Below, one piece after another: positions 11,501 through 21,008 of a stretch of 64,000 nucleotides of DNA. Position 1 is the first letter of the stretch. Every line of letters begins with the position of its first letter. The translations under genes and the position numbers were made by a program. The notes below the pieces were generated by a model. It was not told the DNA's origin. It searched no databases and was given only the letters and a program-made list of their open reading frames with translations. Source of the stretch: Tetraselmis striata (lineage: Eukaryota; Chlorophyta; Chlorodendrophyceae; Chlorodendrales; Chlorodendraceae); NCBI GenBank assembly GCA_006384855.1, contig VCJN01001047.1, positions 62,001 through 126,000 of the forward strand, read 5' to 3'.

Positions 11501-12461
11501 GGGGGCAATGGTAAGCGACCTGGCTGACGCCACCCTCACCTTGGGGTCCTCCGCCTTGACAGACATCCACGAGGGCCTCTCAGACATCGCCGCCTCCGCC
11601 GCCGCCGCCGCTTCCTCCCTCGCCTGCGTCAGCCAGTCCGCGCCGTCGTCCTGTGCCTTGCTATCCAGGAACAGCTCCTGGACCATGAGGGAGAAATCCT
11701 GGGGAGGGCATTGGGGAAAGGCAGCAGCAGTGGCGTACTGACAACATCACCCATGAAGGCCTGCTGATGCCGGTGGTGGAACGGTTCGCGGATGCATGGG
11801 GCGGCGCTGAGCGCCATGCTGGCACTGTGGAGAGAAAGGCTGCGGCGCTGTACCTGCGGCATGATCACGGAGGGGCCGCCCGAGTCGTCCGTCCGCGTCT
11901 GTAGCTGGTCCATGTACGACTCGAGCTCCACGCGCCGCGCCTCCTGGTCGCCGATGTTCTGCAGGCCGGCACCACAGCGATCACAGTGCCGCTCCTGAGC
12001 ATCCGCTTGCGCTCAGCGCTCACGCTTACAGCGACACTCGCGATCAGCGATCAGGGTGCGCATGCGTTTGCTGTGGTCGATGTGCTGTTCGGCAGTCCAT
12101 GCGCCCCACCTTGGCCAGCGACTCCATGCGTGAGTTGTACTGACTCTCTTGCGGGCCAGACGGGCGACCGCTGTCCGCATCACCCAGGCCTGCCCCATCC
12201 GTGGGATCCTCTGCTGGGTACAGCGAATCGCTGCGTGCGCTGTCTGGTTCGGGCTGTGTTAGGGTGGTCAGGAAGGTGGGCTGCTCGTCGGGGGCTGCCA
12301 GGGGACACAAGCAGGATCGGGTCAGCTGGGTGGCTGCATGCCGTCTTAACCCCGGCATCATCTGGAGCAAGCACGAGCCTCACACGCCCGGGGTGCGGCG
12401 TACCGTCATGAACACTAGTATTGGAGGTCCGCCCAGAGGCGGGCCTGGCTGCCGCGGACAT
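8545..12461 (-). CDS. Coiled-coil protein, FSIP1-like motif order, eight exons, 694 aa
   Basis: Exons read on the minus strand: 12461-12404, 12294-12110, 11958-11854, 11698-11540, 11419-11207, 10622-10512, 10401-9979 (end approximate) and 9375-8545. All have GT-AG borders and matching phases, with an ATG at 12461. Exon 5 is a strongly charged coiled coil opening with EEAISLDKKLRETQ. Exon 6 has GRFFMLTEHEEELVERILQ, exon 7 has NLQQIEGKLSQL, and exon 8 opens with another coiled coil (KELDSRIRQLR, then KLAAGEIESLIKHCKQAHE) before a Ser/Pro/Arg-rich disordered tail. Fibrous-sheath-interacting protein 1 shows short elements of the same kind in the same order: LDK coil, LVELL, IDxKLQEL, RLREID, then a Leu-rich helix near the end. 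That suggests an FSIP1 homologue and so a flagellar role, but overall similarity is weak and was judged by eye. Intron 7 holds a C-rich homopolymer on the sense strand (plus-strand G at 9810-9825). The exon structure is much surer than the family name. Confidence 0.7.
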
Positions 12462-13049
12462 GTGTGGCTTGCTCCAGGTTATTTCGCGCCCCGAGCGCCG
12501 TTGGCCTCGGGCCAACGAGAAGCGAAGACGTCCACCTCGGTAAAAGAAAATGCAACCACGCTTATTGCAGACCGGCCAGGGAACACGGGGGGGGTGGGGG
12601 GGGGGGGGGGGCGGGCGCAGGTGAGGGTGCAGGACGCCGACGCGAAGGCCGATACTACAAGTATGTTTGGCCTGAACGAGCGCGCAACGTTGCGACCATC
12701 GCTTGTCTGAAGCAGCAGCGCACCGCGAGACCAGCGCTCGGCGCACCAGGAGCCGGCGACGTACGAGCCGACGACCCGCGGCGCGCGCCTGCTGCTCATC
12801 CACTACCGTTAGTAATCCTTAATAATAAGGATACATAGATTGTTATTGCCCTGCATTCCTTTTTTTATGTTATTATGGTCCACACAGGGTATCGTCGGCG
12901 GAGCGCGTCGTCGGCATCAGCCGCGATATGCTGAGGTGGCGGTGCGTGGCGCGGTGGCGCGGCGGTATCATTAGGATTACATCAGTAGTATAAACCCAAT
13001 AATAATACATCAGCAATCCTAGTGGTGATTTTAAGAGCACAGTAGGGGC
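12462..13049. other. Upstream region of the coiled-coil gene; no separate gene seen
   Basis: Holds a G-rich homopolymer at 12587-12611 (C on the sense strand of the minus gene). An AT-richer segment at 12805-13040 with repeated aataat motifs follows. It may include a 5' untranslated exon of the minus-strand gene. No promoter element can be assigned. Confidence 0.4.
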
Positions 13050-14212
13050 GTGGCAGGTTACACGCAGCGGGCCGGCATGGCGGGGCGGAGCGCCGGCGGC
13101 GGCTCGCTCGGACAGTTCGCCGACGCGCTTTCAGTCGCTGGCGTCGCCGCGGGCGCCGCGTGGGCGCCAAGGATCGACGCCGTAGCCATGTCGCTCCAAC
13201 CCGCTAGCGCCATGCACCACCCAGCCAACCGACGTGGTGGCCTTCGCTGAGGTCGCCGCTGCGTGGCTAGCTAAGGCTCGCGCCGTGCCGCCCGAGCGGC
13301 ACCGCCGTCAGGGGGCGCGCCGCGCCGGTGGAGCGGGACAATCGTCAGTGTTGTTGTCGCCCGCATTGCCGTCCGTCGATGCGTTCCGGGGCGTCGTAGC
13401 GCCGCCGGTTGTTGCACCCGTGCCGCAATAGGTGGGTGCACCGGCCGGCCGCCCCGGTAGCCAGGCCTCATGGGCTCGGTATCCGCCCTCCCCCCCCCCC
13501 CCCCCCCCCCCTACTCGCCCATCTCCAGCGGGCGACGGGGTGGGGTGGGGTGGGGTGTGGTGGACCACCTCTCCGACGTGGACATGGAGCACATGCCGGC
13601 GGAGATTTCCATGGAGACGGCGGTGCCTATCGACTTCCAAGAAGCGTGGGCGGAGGCACAACGCTGCGTGAATGAGCGGGTGGTGGCGGCGGTGGAGGCC
13701 GATGACCCTGTGGCGTTGGATAGGGCGTTGAAGTGGAAGGACATGTTGCCGCAATTGCTACTCGGGGCCCTGGGCCGAGGCGCGGGCTGCGGCGGCAACA
13801 AGCCTTGGCGTGGCGCTTGCGCGCATTCGCCGAGCGGCGCATGACCGAACTCGTGCGCTCCTGGGACGACGCGCGCATCGAGGCGCTCTACGCCGGACAT
13901 GCCCGCCAGCGTCGAACGGACGCTGACCTCGTTGCGGCGCTACTCTAGGGCACCGCGGACACCGTCGTGGCGTTGGTGGAGGACGGAGAGCTCTCCCGAG
14001 CGCGGCGTGCCGACTATCTTCTAGCAAGGGTATGGGCGACCAATCCGATCCTGCTATCCTCGCCCAGCTACGCGACAAGCACCCGTCCCGTAGCCACCCG
14101 ATGCTAGACGCCGCTATGACTTTCCGGCCGACGAGGCCGCCCTGACGGTGGACACATGTGCGTGCTGTACCAACAACTCAAGCAGCAGGTGGCGGCGGGG
14201 CACTCGTGAGGT

Positions 14213-14800
14213 ATGCGCAAAGAGTATCTCCGCTGCTTGGTGGGCGAATACGCCCCGGCGTCGGGGCCTGCGGCGGTCCGCGCCATGTCGGAGGTTGCCT
14301 CGATGTACCTCGAAGGTCGCCTGCCCGGGTGGTTCAACCGGCTCTTCGCCTCTGCTAGGCTCGTGGCGCATGTCAAGAAGCTTGGCGAGGGCGGGGCCCC
14401 GGACGTGCGGCCCGTGGAAGTCGGGAAGGCGGAGCGGCGAGCAGCGGAGCGGGAAGTGGTGGACAACATGAAGGAAGCGTATGTGTCGGTGCTTGCTCCA
14501 TCTCGGCTCGTCGTTGACATTTCCGCGGGCAACTCTACGCTCATCCATGGCGTCCATCTCATCGCCGAGAAGCTTGGCCCACGTGCCGCCATCGTCCACA
14601 GCACCGATCTTTGCAACGCTTACAACGAGGTGTGGCGCCGCACCATCATCCAACGCCACATCGATTGCCCGGCACTACACCCTATCATCCCCGCGCTCAC
14701 GGCCTCCCTCTCCACGGATTCGTATCTGCTCGTGGACGATGGGTCCGCCCCTCTGCGGTGGGAGGACGGCGGCAACACGGCGCACCGTTGGCCACGACTT
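14213..14800 (+). pseudogene. Reverse transcriptase fingers/first-Asp region of retroelement copy 1
   Basis: Open frame starting MRKEYLRCLVGEYAP. The RPVEVGKAERR motif and the DLCNAYNEV motif match RT blocks 1-3 of protist LINE-like elements, where the Asp is a metal ligand. It ends at LRWEDGG, the point where the family continues with the QQG motif seen in copy 2 (31780s). The palm catalytic DD box is deleted, so this copy cannot be functional. Confidence 0.72.
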
Positions 14801-15381
14801 GGACCCCGAGCTATGATTCCGGACCTTGACGCTCACGCTCTCGGCGCTCAATATCATGTTGTGCGGGGTCAAGTACGCTATAGTGCCCCAGACCACGGCT
14901 GTGGATCGCTTTTTGCAACGCACCATGTTGGGTGAAATGCAACGGGGGTTGGCAGTGACTGCGTGATCCGGCGTGGCGCAACACGGAGGCGGGACATTCT
15001 GGAACCATTTCGGAATGGAATCATTTCGGGACATTCTGGACACGTCGGAGTCTACGGGGATAGTCTTTTGCATAGTGGGTGAGGTGAGCAAGGGGGTGCG
15101 CCGCACAGAACGCGTTGTCGCCTGATTGGCCGCGGATTGATGGGGCGCCCTATCATCGCGAGGAACTCAGTGCATCACCCGGACTCGTAAGGGATTTCCC
15201 CGGGGCCTTGAACTTGGTGTCGGCTCGAGAGCGTGCGCGCGGCATCATCAGACGGCGCAGATTTGTCCACCATGATCCCGCCGTTGCCTAAGTAAGATGC
15301 AGAGCGTGTCCGTGGATCACCTCGCACACACATGTACGTATGGCATGGACTGACTCTCACTTGGGCGCGCAACACTCATCC

Positions 15382-15424
15382 ATCCCGCTTCGTGCGGGTT
15401 GCGGGCCGCTTTTATTAGGCGGCC
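15382..15424 (+). repeat. Conserved double hairpin near the retroelement 3' end (copy 1)
   Basis: Two adjacent stem-loops: cccgc-ttcgt-gcggg, then gccgc-loop-gcggc. The same pair recurs at 15561-15598 and at 33991-34028. Position close to the 3' terminus in all cases suggests an RNA recognition structure for target-primed reverse transcription; that role is inference. Confidence 0.6.
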
Positions 15425-15560
15425 TTTGCTGTTGATCTCGTAGTACAGCTTCAAGCGGTGGATTTCTTACCGGCCGTTTGTATTTCACGCGACAGGTACA
15501 ACAAATACGCAAGTACGCATGGCCCGGCGGACTCTCAACCGGGCTCGCAGATGTTGTCCA

Positions 15561-15598
15561 TCCCGCTTCGTGCGGGCTGCGGGTCGCTTTTAAGCGGC
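15561..15598 (+). repeat. Second copy of the 3' double hairpin
   Basis: Same stems as 15382-15424, followed by the same ttgatct motif. Points to a partial tandem duplication of the element's 3' end. Confidence 0.6.
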
Positions 15599-15943
15599 TT
15601 GTGTTGATCTCATGTATGTTAATCTTACTACTTCACCGACATAATTTTCGGTTAGTTCCAAAGTTTAGGGATTTTATTAGTACATGTTGTCAGGTTGCGT
15701 CTGTCAACAACACTCGAGCGATACAATATTAGTTGCGTCAAATCCTCCGCCCAGGATTGAACTGCCTTTACTTTGGTCGGGGTCCCTTTCCCGCGCCATG
15801 GATTCTACTGGGAATGGGAACATTTTCCAGTGATGGCGTCGGGCCCTCCCTCCCTCCCTGCATTGCCTTTTTGGTGCTCATGTATCGCACTTCCGAAAAA
15901 CTTTGCTCCGCGGGATGGGGCTTGCCTCGACTCACATTACTCG

Positions 15944-16320
15944 AATGGGCCCGACGCCCAGACAGGTAGGGGAGACCTTTCGTGGTCAGTGCCGGGCATG
16001 TTTTGATAGCGGTGCATGTTTTAGACGGCGTTTTCGACTGTGATTCAACATTGTTCAGAATTTCGTCACTACCAAGATACCGACCTGAAAATTAGTCTCG
16101 CAGAATGCTTCAACAGCAATTTGCTGGATAGTCCATAGAATAACGGAGCGTGGTCTATACCCATGGCTTATTTCCGTAATTTGATTGCTGCCAAAACATG
16201 GTGATATCACCTTATCCTGTGTTGGAACTTCCGTCACTGGCCTACAATTAGTCTTGCAGAATGCTTCGGCAATTTGCTTGTTGACCAAAACGGAGCGTCG
16301 CCTACCCATGGCTTTCTGGA
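15944..16320 (+). repeat. Dispersed repeat, copy 1
   Basis: Shares a chain of blocks with the reverse complement of 20865-21008: a cgacgccca block, a gtggtcagtgccggg block, and ttagtctygcagaatgcttc followed by caatttgct. The last block occurs twice inside this copy (about 16090 and 16248). No coding sense is evident. Confidence 0.6.
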
Positions 16321-18489
16321 ACCGGATCGGTGCTAAACCGCCGTCGTAGAGACGTTGGAAGGCTTTCAGCACTGTTGCCGGTCCCGTCCCGGGAGCGAGA
16401 AATTCACCTTCTCCAAAATTAGGGACGGTTTCAGTAGCCTCGGAGAAACACGAGATTTTCTTTTTGTTTTTGGTTTTTTTAGGTGGTTGATATTCTCCAA
16501 TCTCATCATTCAAGTTTTGGTTGATTCCGAAGTATTTCGGATAGGAATGAAAACAGCCTGGCTGCGTGTGATAGCATGCTGCTGGAAAATGTGTCATCAT
16601 ACAACAATGCCCTGCATGTTGCCGAATCTAGGCTTATTGGCCTAGCTCGCGCACAAAGCTGTTGTGCCGACCCCCCCCCCCCCCCCTCCCCCCCCCACAC
16701 ACACACTCCTCCCTGAGTGGTGAACTTTACTCCCCATAGAAAGACACTCCGTTTGGGCCAGGAGTCAGATTAGTAAAGTGGTGCCATGACTTGGTCAGTA
16801 AAATATTCACATCAATCGTCTGTCATAATACACATCATGGGTGGGTCTGCGAAGTTATTATCCCTCGGCCGCCGCAGCCGGATGCTAGCATTCTGAACAT
16901 TGCTCGTTTCATATTGTGACACTGTTAGTACTCTGCGGTTGCCATCTCGGACACTACGTATGCCGCCGCATCTTGTGTGGGGTGGGTGGGGGGAGAAGTC
17001 TTACAATCATGGAGTTGTATGTGGTTGGAGCCTTGGAGGGCATCACGCCATAACCCCAGTTGGGTAAACGGCTAACTAAGCCCTTGAAACACCGCCGCCT
17101 ATTATTATAAAAGCCCTTATAATTCAGAGGCACAAATTGGGCTTGCATGCAAGCTATAATACAACATTCGCATTGGTCCCGCCATAGTTTTGTCTGGAGT
17201 TGACCTCTGATGGGCAGGAGCGCAGAGCGGGTTCGTATTCGCAGAGGCAACCATAGTTTTTTAGTTTGCTTGTTATCGATGCTGCAAGCTGTAAAAACTA
17301 CTCGAGCAATGCCCCCCACATGGCGTCTCAGTGTACTACAGGGGCGTCCCCCGCCGTAGCAGAGACGCTGCGAGGATTTCACTGGGTGTTGCTAGTTTTG
17401 TCCCGGGGCCGGAAAAAAAGCAGCACATATATTGGTCGGTCATATACACCATAGGGTATGAGTACGCGTACTGATGTTCCCATATCATGATGCCCTACTG
17501 GCCAGCAGTATTGATACCATGTGCCCTCATACCCTATTCACTCGCTCGCCCATACTGTAGCTCCCATACCGCAAAGGCGCCAGCTGTGCGTGAAATCGCA
17601 GCAACTATGTCGTCGTCATCTCGTGACGAGCAGTAAAGGATAACTTGTAGCGCGCTGAGCAAGACAACAAAGCAAGACACCGACTGACACCTTATTCCAC
17701 ATCCTATGTAGTCATTAAAAAACTACCGTAGCTCAGGCATACCGGTAGCTACAACATTGAGCACTCGGCTGTAATACAAAAAGCTCAAATGCACCGGGAA
17801 TTCACATGTATCTATCACATCGGATGCTGCCTTGTGTGCGGTCATGCTCACGTGACATGCCCACCGAGAGGTGCCAGCGGGAGAGAAGGATGAAGGTGGG
17901 CCAGGCCAGCCTAGGCCCTTGATGACCGCATCTTGGAAATGTAGCACACTACGAGAGCCAGAGTGAAGAGAACGAGACTCAAAATGCGAAGGCGCAGCAC
18001 AGCTTGGAATCTTGGGTTCAATATCATTGTGGGCGGAAGTGGGATGGGTAACACCCACCATACACACGCCTCGGCATGCTGGTGGAAGTCTGACATCCCT
18101 CCCTCGGTTTCAGCCTATCCATACCACCGGGGAATAAGTGCAGCGAGTCATTACACCATCACATGTGCCTGCCTGGCATCACGCTATACAGTGTGCGAGA
18201 ATGCAGTACATCTACGCTCTGACGCTTCACATCGTGCTGCCACGCTGCCACCCAACACACACAGCTCCTACCTGCTGGCAAATCTGATACATGCTATGCC
18301 GGGGGGATTGGGCGTACGCAGCAGGGGGGGCAAAGTGTCTCAAGACTCACGGATCAACCTCTCTCCAAACCTCAGCTGACCAGAGGATTGCATGCCCTCA
18401 CTGCCCTCCTGAATCTAGTCCATCTTCTTCATGCTGGGGTTGAAGGTCGTTGATCGGCCGTGTACATCAAATGGCAGGTGGCCGTCCCC
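16321..18489. other. Intergenic, no gene recognised
   Basis: Contains a 25-nt-class poly-C stretch near 16671-16697 and a diverged copy of the LQGFHW-type dispersed repeat (17362-17418). Otherwise it has only short frames without recognisable motifs. The 3' untranslated region of the ATP6AP2-like gene should lie just below 18490. Confidence 0.45.
17362..17418 (+). repeat. Dispersed repeat encoding an LRGFHW motif
   Basis: Translated on the plus strand it reads ETLRGFHWVLLVLSRGRKKSS. The copies at 20736-20798 and 40070-40131 read KTLQGFHWCQSWVPGAGKII and PLQGFHWCQSCPGGGGKK on the minus strand. Probably the degenerate end of one mobile element family. Confidence 0.55.
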
Positions 18490-20512
18490 CTATTCGGGCT
18501 TACCCTTGGCGTACAGCAGGGTGTCTTGCTGGAAAGGCATGGTGCACAGGGAGTAGACGCACAGCCAGGTGAACCAGAGCAGAATCCAAAAAGTCACCCA
18601 CAGCAGCGCGCCCTTGGACCAGTTGGCGCCATCGCTTTCGTCCCCCACGGTGGTGTTGTGGACCTCCTGGAGGAGGCGCGCCCGCATGGGCTGCGCATTG
18701 AGGCGCCAGTCGATCATGGCATCCGCACTGCGCTGAGCGTTGCCATCGCCGGTGACATCCCCCAGCAAGTTGATCTGCAGCAGCAAGTATCGGCAACGGA
18801 TCACACAGGTGCTACGCACTCATGTTGCAAGCAAAGGCAGCGTCCAGGTTGAGATCGCGTGCGGCGTACCTGTGCCATCACCCGGTTGTCATGGGACTGG
18901 CTGAGGTTGTGCATCATTGCGCCGGTCAGGGAGGACAGCGACTGGTACGCCGCCTGGAACTCCTCAGAATCGCGCCCATGCGCATCACGGAGCATCTGCA
19001 GTCCCATCATCGTGCAGTCCATGAACTGCGGCGTGCCGCCTGCGGCGGATGCCGACTGCTTGCCAGATACCACGTTCGAGACAGTCTTGTGCAGCTGGGA
19101 CATTTCCATCGCGTATAACCGGTGGGCGCTGTTGGACATCTGCAGAGTCACCGGCAGTTTGCTGCGGCGCAAAAGCAAATACAGGTCAGGCAAAAAAATT
19201 CCACTTTACGCAGGGAAACAACCAGAGCTCTTGCCATGAGCAGGAGAGGCACGCAGCGCACCTGCCCGCGGCCGGAAGCTGCAGCGTGCCGTTCATGCAC
19301 TCCGCTGCCTTGGTGTATGTGCCGCCAATGGAGGCGGCCATGAGGGCGATGGCGTCCTCCACACACTGGGCATCGCAACCCTGTCCAGACGGGGCACGCA
19401 TGTTGACGCCAAGTCATGCGCATGTGCAGAGTTGCGCTATTAACGGACACCGCGAGTTCACTGGCAGTTGATCTCGGGCTGTGTCTCACCTCCGCGGCGG
19501 AGAAGTCCAGCGGGAGGTGCTCCACTGCAGCGTCCATGCTGTAGAAAATGCCGTCCAGACCCTTCATAACGTTGCTGGAAGCGGCGTTGACTCGATGCAG
19601 CGAGGCTGGTAAGCCCCACTCCATATTGTTTCCATCGGCATCTGCGCAGCATCATGCACGGTCAATGTGAGAAGTGTCCAAAGGAACAGGCTTTGCAAAG
19701 GCTGCCATTCGCACACTGCCCGAGTGTTATCTGCGAGGTCAGATTCTATGGAAGCAACACCTCAATAAACATGCGCCACACGAGAGCTTGTCCCACAGTG
19801 AGGACTGCAAACATGAAATGAGCATCTACCCCTCCCTTGAAACCGGCAGGACCTGCTGCGATGGGACAGCGTCTCACCTGCGTCGACCCCAGCGATGTTG
19901 AGGGTCACCACAGCAGCAGGCTTGTGAAAGACGCTGGGGAGTGTGAGCGCGTCAACCTGCGTGTGCGTGCATGCACAAAAGAGCAGTAAGAGCAGCGCAG
20001 AGCAGATCCCACAGCTGCGGCGGCCTTCAGCAAATTTGACTGCCAAACGGGCTTGACAGTGTCGCTTTCTAGGGTTACACAGCTGCCGTGAATGTGGTGC
20101 TGGGGGAGTGCCCTGCGGCACTGTTCGCGATGTGTGCAAAGAAGGTCTTGTGCCCGCACGCGCGCGTGTGTGTGGGGGAGATTGGGCAGAGCGGAGGGTT
20201 GGGTTGGGCTCTCAGGGGCAGGCAGGAAACCTAAGGGAGGAGAGATGGCTGTGGCGATACCTCAGCGGCGACCTCGCGGGAAGAGGGACTGTCGTTTGGG
20301 ACTCCAAGCAGCGCCGCAAGAAGCGCAGGCACGGACTCCGCGTGCAGCTCGGGGCTGGAGTAGCTGTCAGGCTGCGTACGCAGGAATGGGCGGGTGGGGC
20401 TGTCCAGCAGGATCATGCCCACACCCGGTCCGGCATCGGCCAGCGCCAGCCCGGGCAGAATCACGGCCACGGTGACAGCCAGCAGCGCGCTCATGGTAAT
20501 GTGCGAAGGCAT
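18490..20512 (-). CDS. ATP6AP2-like: (Pro)renin receptor/ATP6AP2-like V-ATPase accessory protein, six exons, 392 aa
   Basis: Exons on the minus strand: 20512-20261, 19956-19878, 19641-19490, 19380-19262, 19161-18870 and 18774-18490. All have GT-AG borders and compatible phases. The ATG at 20512 is followed by a signal peptide (SALLAVTVAVILPGLALADA); an upstream in-frame ATG would bury it. Exon 2 has SVFHKPAAVVTLNIAGV, matching the family's FHRPxATVxVxVxGV segment. Exon 5 has GLQMLRDAHGRDSEEFQAAY, matching the GLDEI...YGxDSEQF segment. Exon 6 has one transmembrane helix (ALLWVTFWILLWFTWLCVYS) and a short tail with MPFQQDTLLYAK, matching the family's MDPGxDSIIY end. The animal protein is about 350 aa, assists V-ATPase assembly and sits in the secretory and endolysosomal membrane with its tail in the cytosol. 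The lumenal region here is about 340 residues. Family assignment rests on four short motifs in the right order plus topology. Confidence 0.8.
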
Positions 20513-20735
20513 CGCTGGTGGTTCCGTGCCTCGGCAGCAAGAGCTGAGCGTAGGGGGGTCAGCAGGGCAGACTGATCTGGCCAGCAAGCCGGTCCGTGTT
20601 CCTTTCTATGCTGCGCAGCGTTGTCGCACTTGTGCTGGAGCGCGGCCGTGAAGAAGTGCGGTCGCATCTACTACAGGTACCTGCTGTACCGTACGGTAGC
20701 TGCTTGCAGCGGCACAGCAGCGCAGGGCGGACGAT
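20513..20735. other. 5' flank of the ATP6AP2-like gene
   Basis: No promoter motif recognised. It contains short palindromic gtaccgtacggtagc-type sequence at about 20685-20700. Confidence 0.3.
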
Positions 20736-20798
20736 ATTATTTTTCCCGCCCCCGGGACCCAGGACTGGCACCAGTGAAACCCTTGCAGGGTCTTTGCG
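20736..20798 (-). repeat. Dispersed repeat encoding LQGFHWCQS
   Basis: The block with gactggcaccagtgaaaccc is shared with 40090-40115, and in diverged reverse orientation with 17362-17418. It lies just upstream of the ATP6AP2-like gene. Confidence 0.6.
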
Positions 20799-20864
20799 AG
20801 GGCCATTTATGCAGCAATCCAAGATGTCAAGGGTAGGCGACGCTATGTGTTAGTCATGAAGCAA

Positions 20865-21008
20865 ATTGCCGAAGCATTCTGCAAGACTAACTAAAGGCCA
20901 GTGATGGAATTTCCAACACTGTTGGATCACCGTCTAATAAAACACTGCCATGAAAATACCCGGCACTGACCACGATAGGTCCGCCCTACCCCTTTGGGCG
21001 TCGGCCCA
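20865..21008 (-). repeat. Dispersed repeat, copy 2
   Basis: Reverse-orientation counterpart of 15944-16320, containing the gaagcattctgcaagact and cactgaccacgat blocks. Confidence 0.6.

Larger units (their letters stand above)
13050..15615 (+). mobile_element. Decayed non-LTR-type retroelement, internally deleted (copy 1)
   Basis: Fragments of one long protein are spread over several frames. From about 13560 there is an Ala/Arg-rich helical N-terminal region. From 14213 the reverse-transcriptase fingers follow: LEGRLPGWFNRLF, then DVRPVEVGKAERRA (the RPI.VGE.LRR-type motif), then STDLCNAYNEVWRR with the first catalytic Asp. The protein then breaks off before the palm motif and resumes in the C-terminal region (about 14810 onward), which aligns with 33425 onward of copy 2. 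Stops and frame changes occur throughout. The 3' region (15151-15490) is shared with copy 2 and ends with a double hairpin. A second copy of that hairpin follows at 15561-15598. The 5' boundary is uncertain, and a poly-C tract lies at about 13491-13510. Confidence 0.7.
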
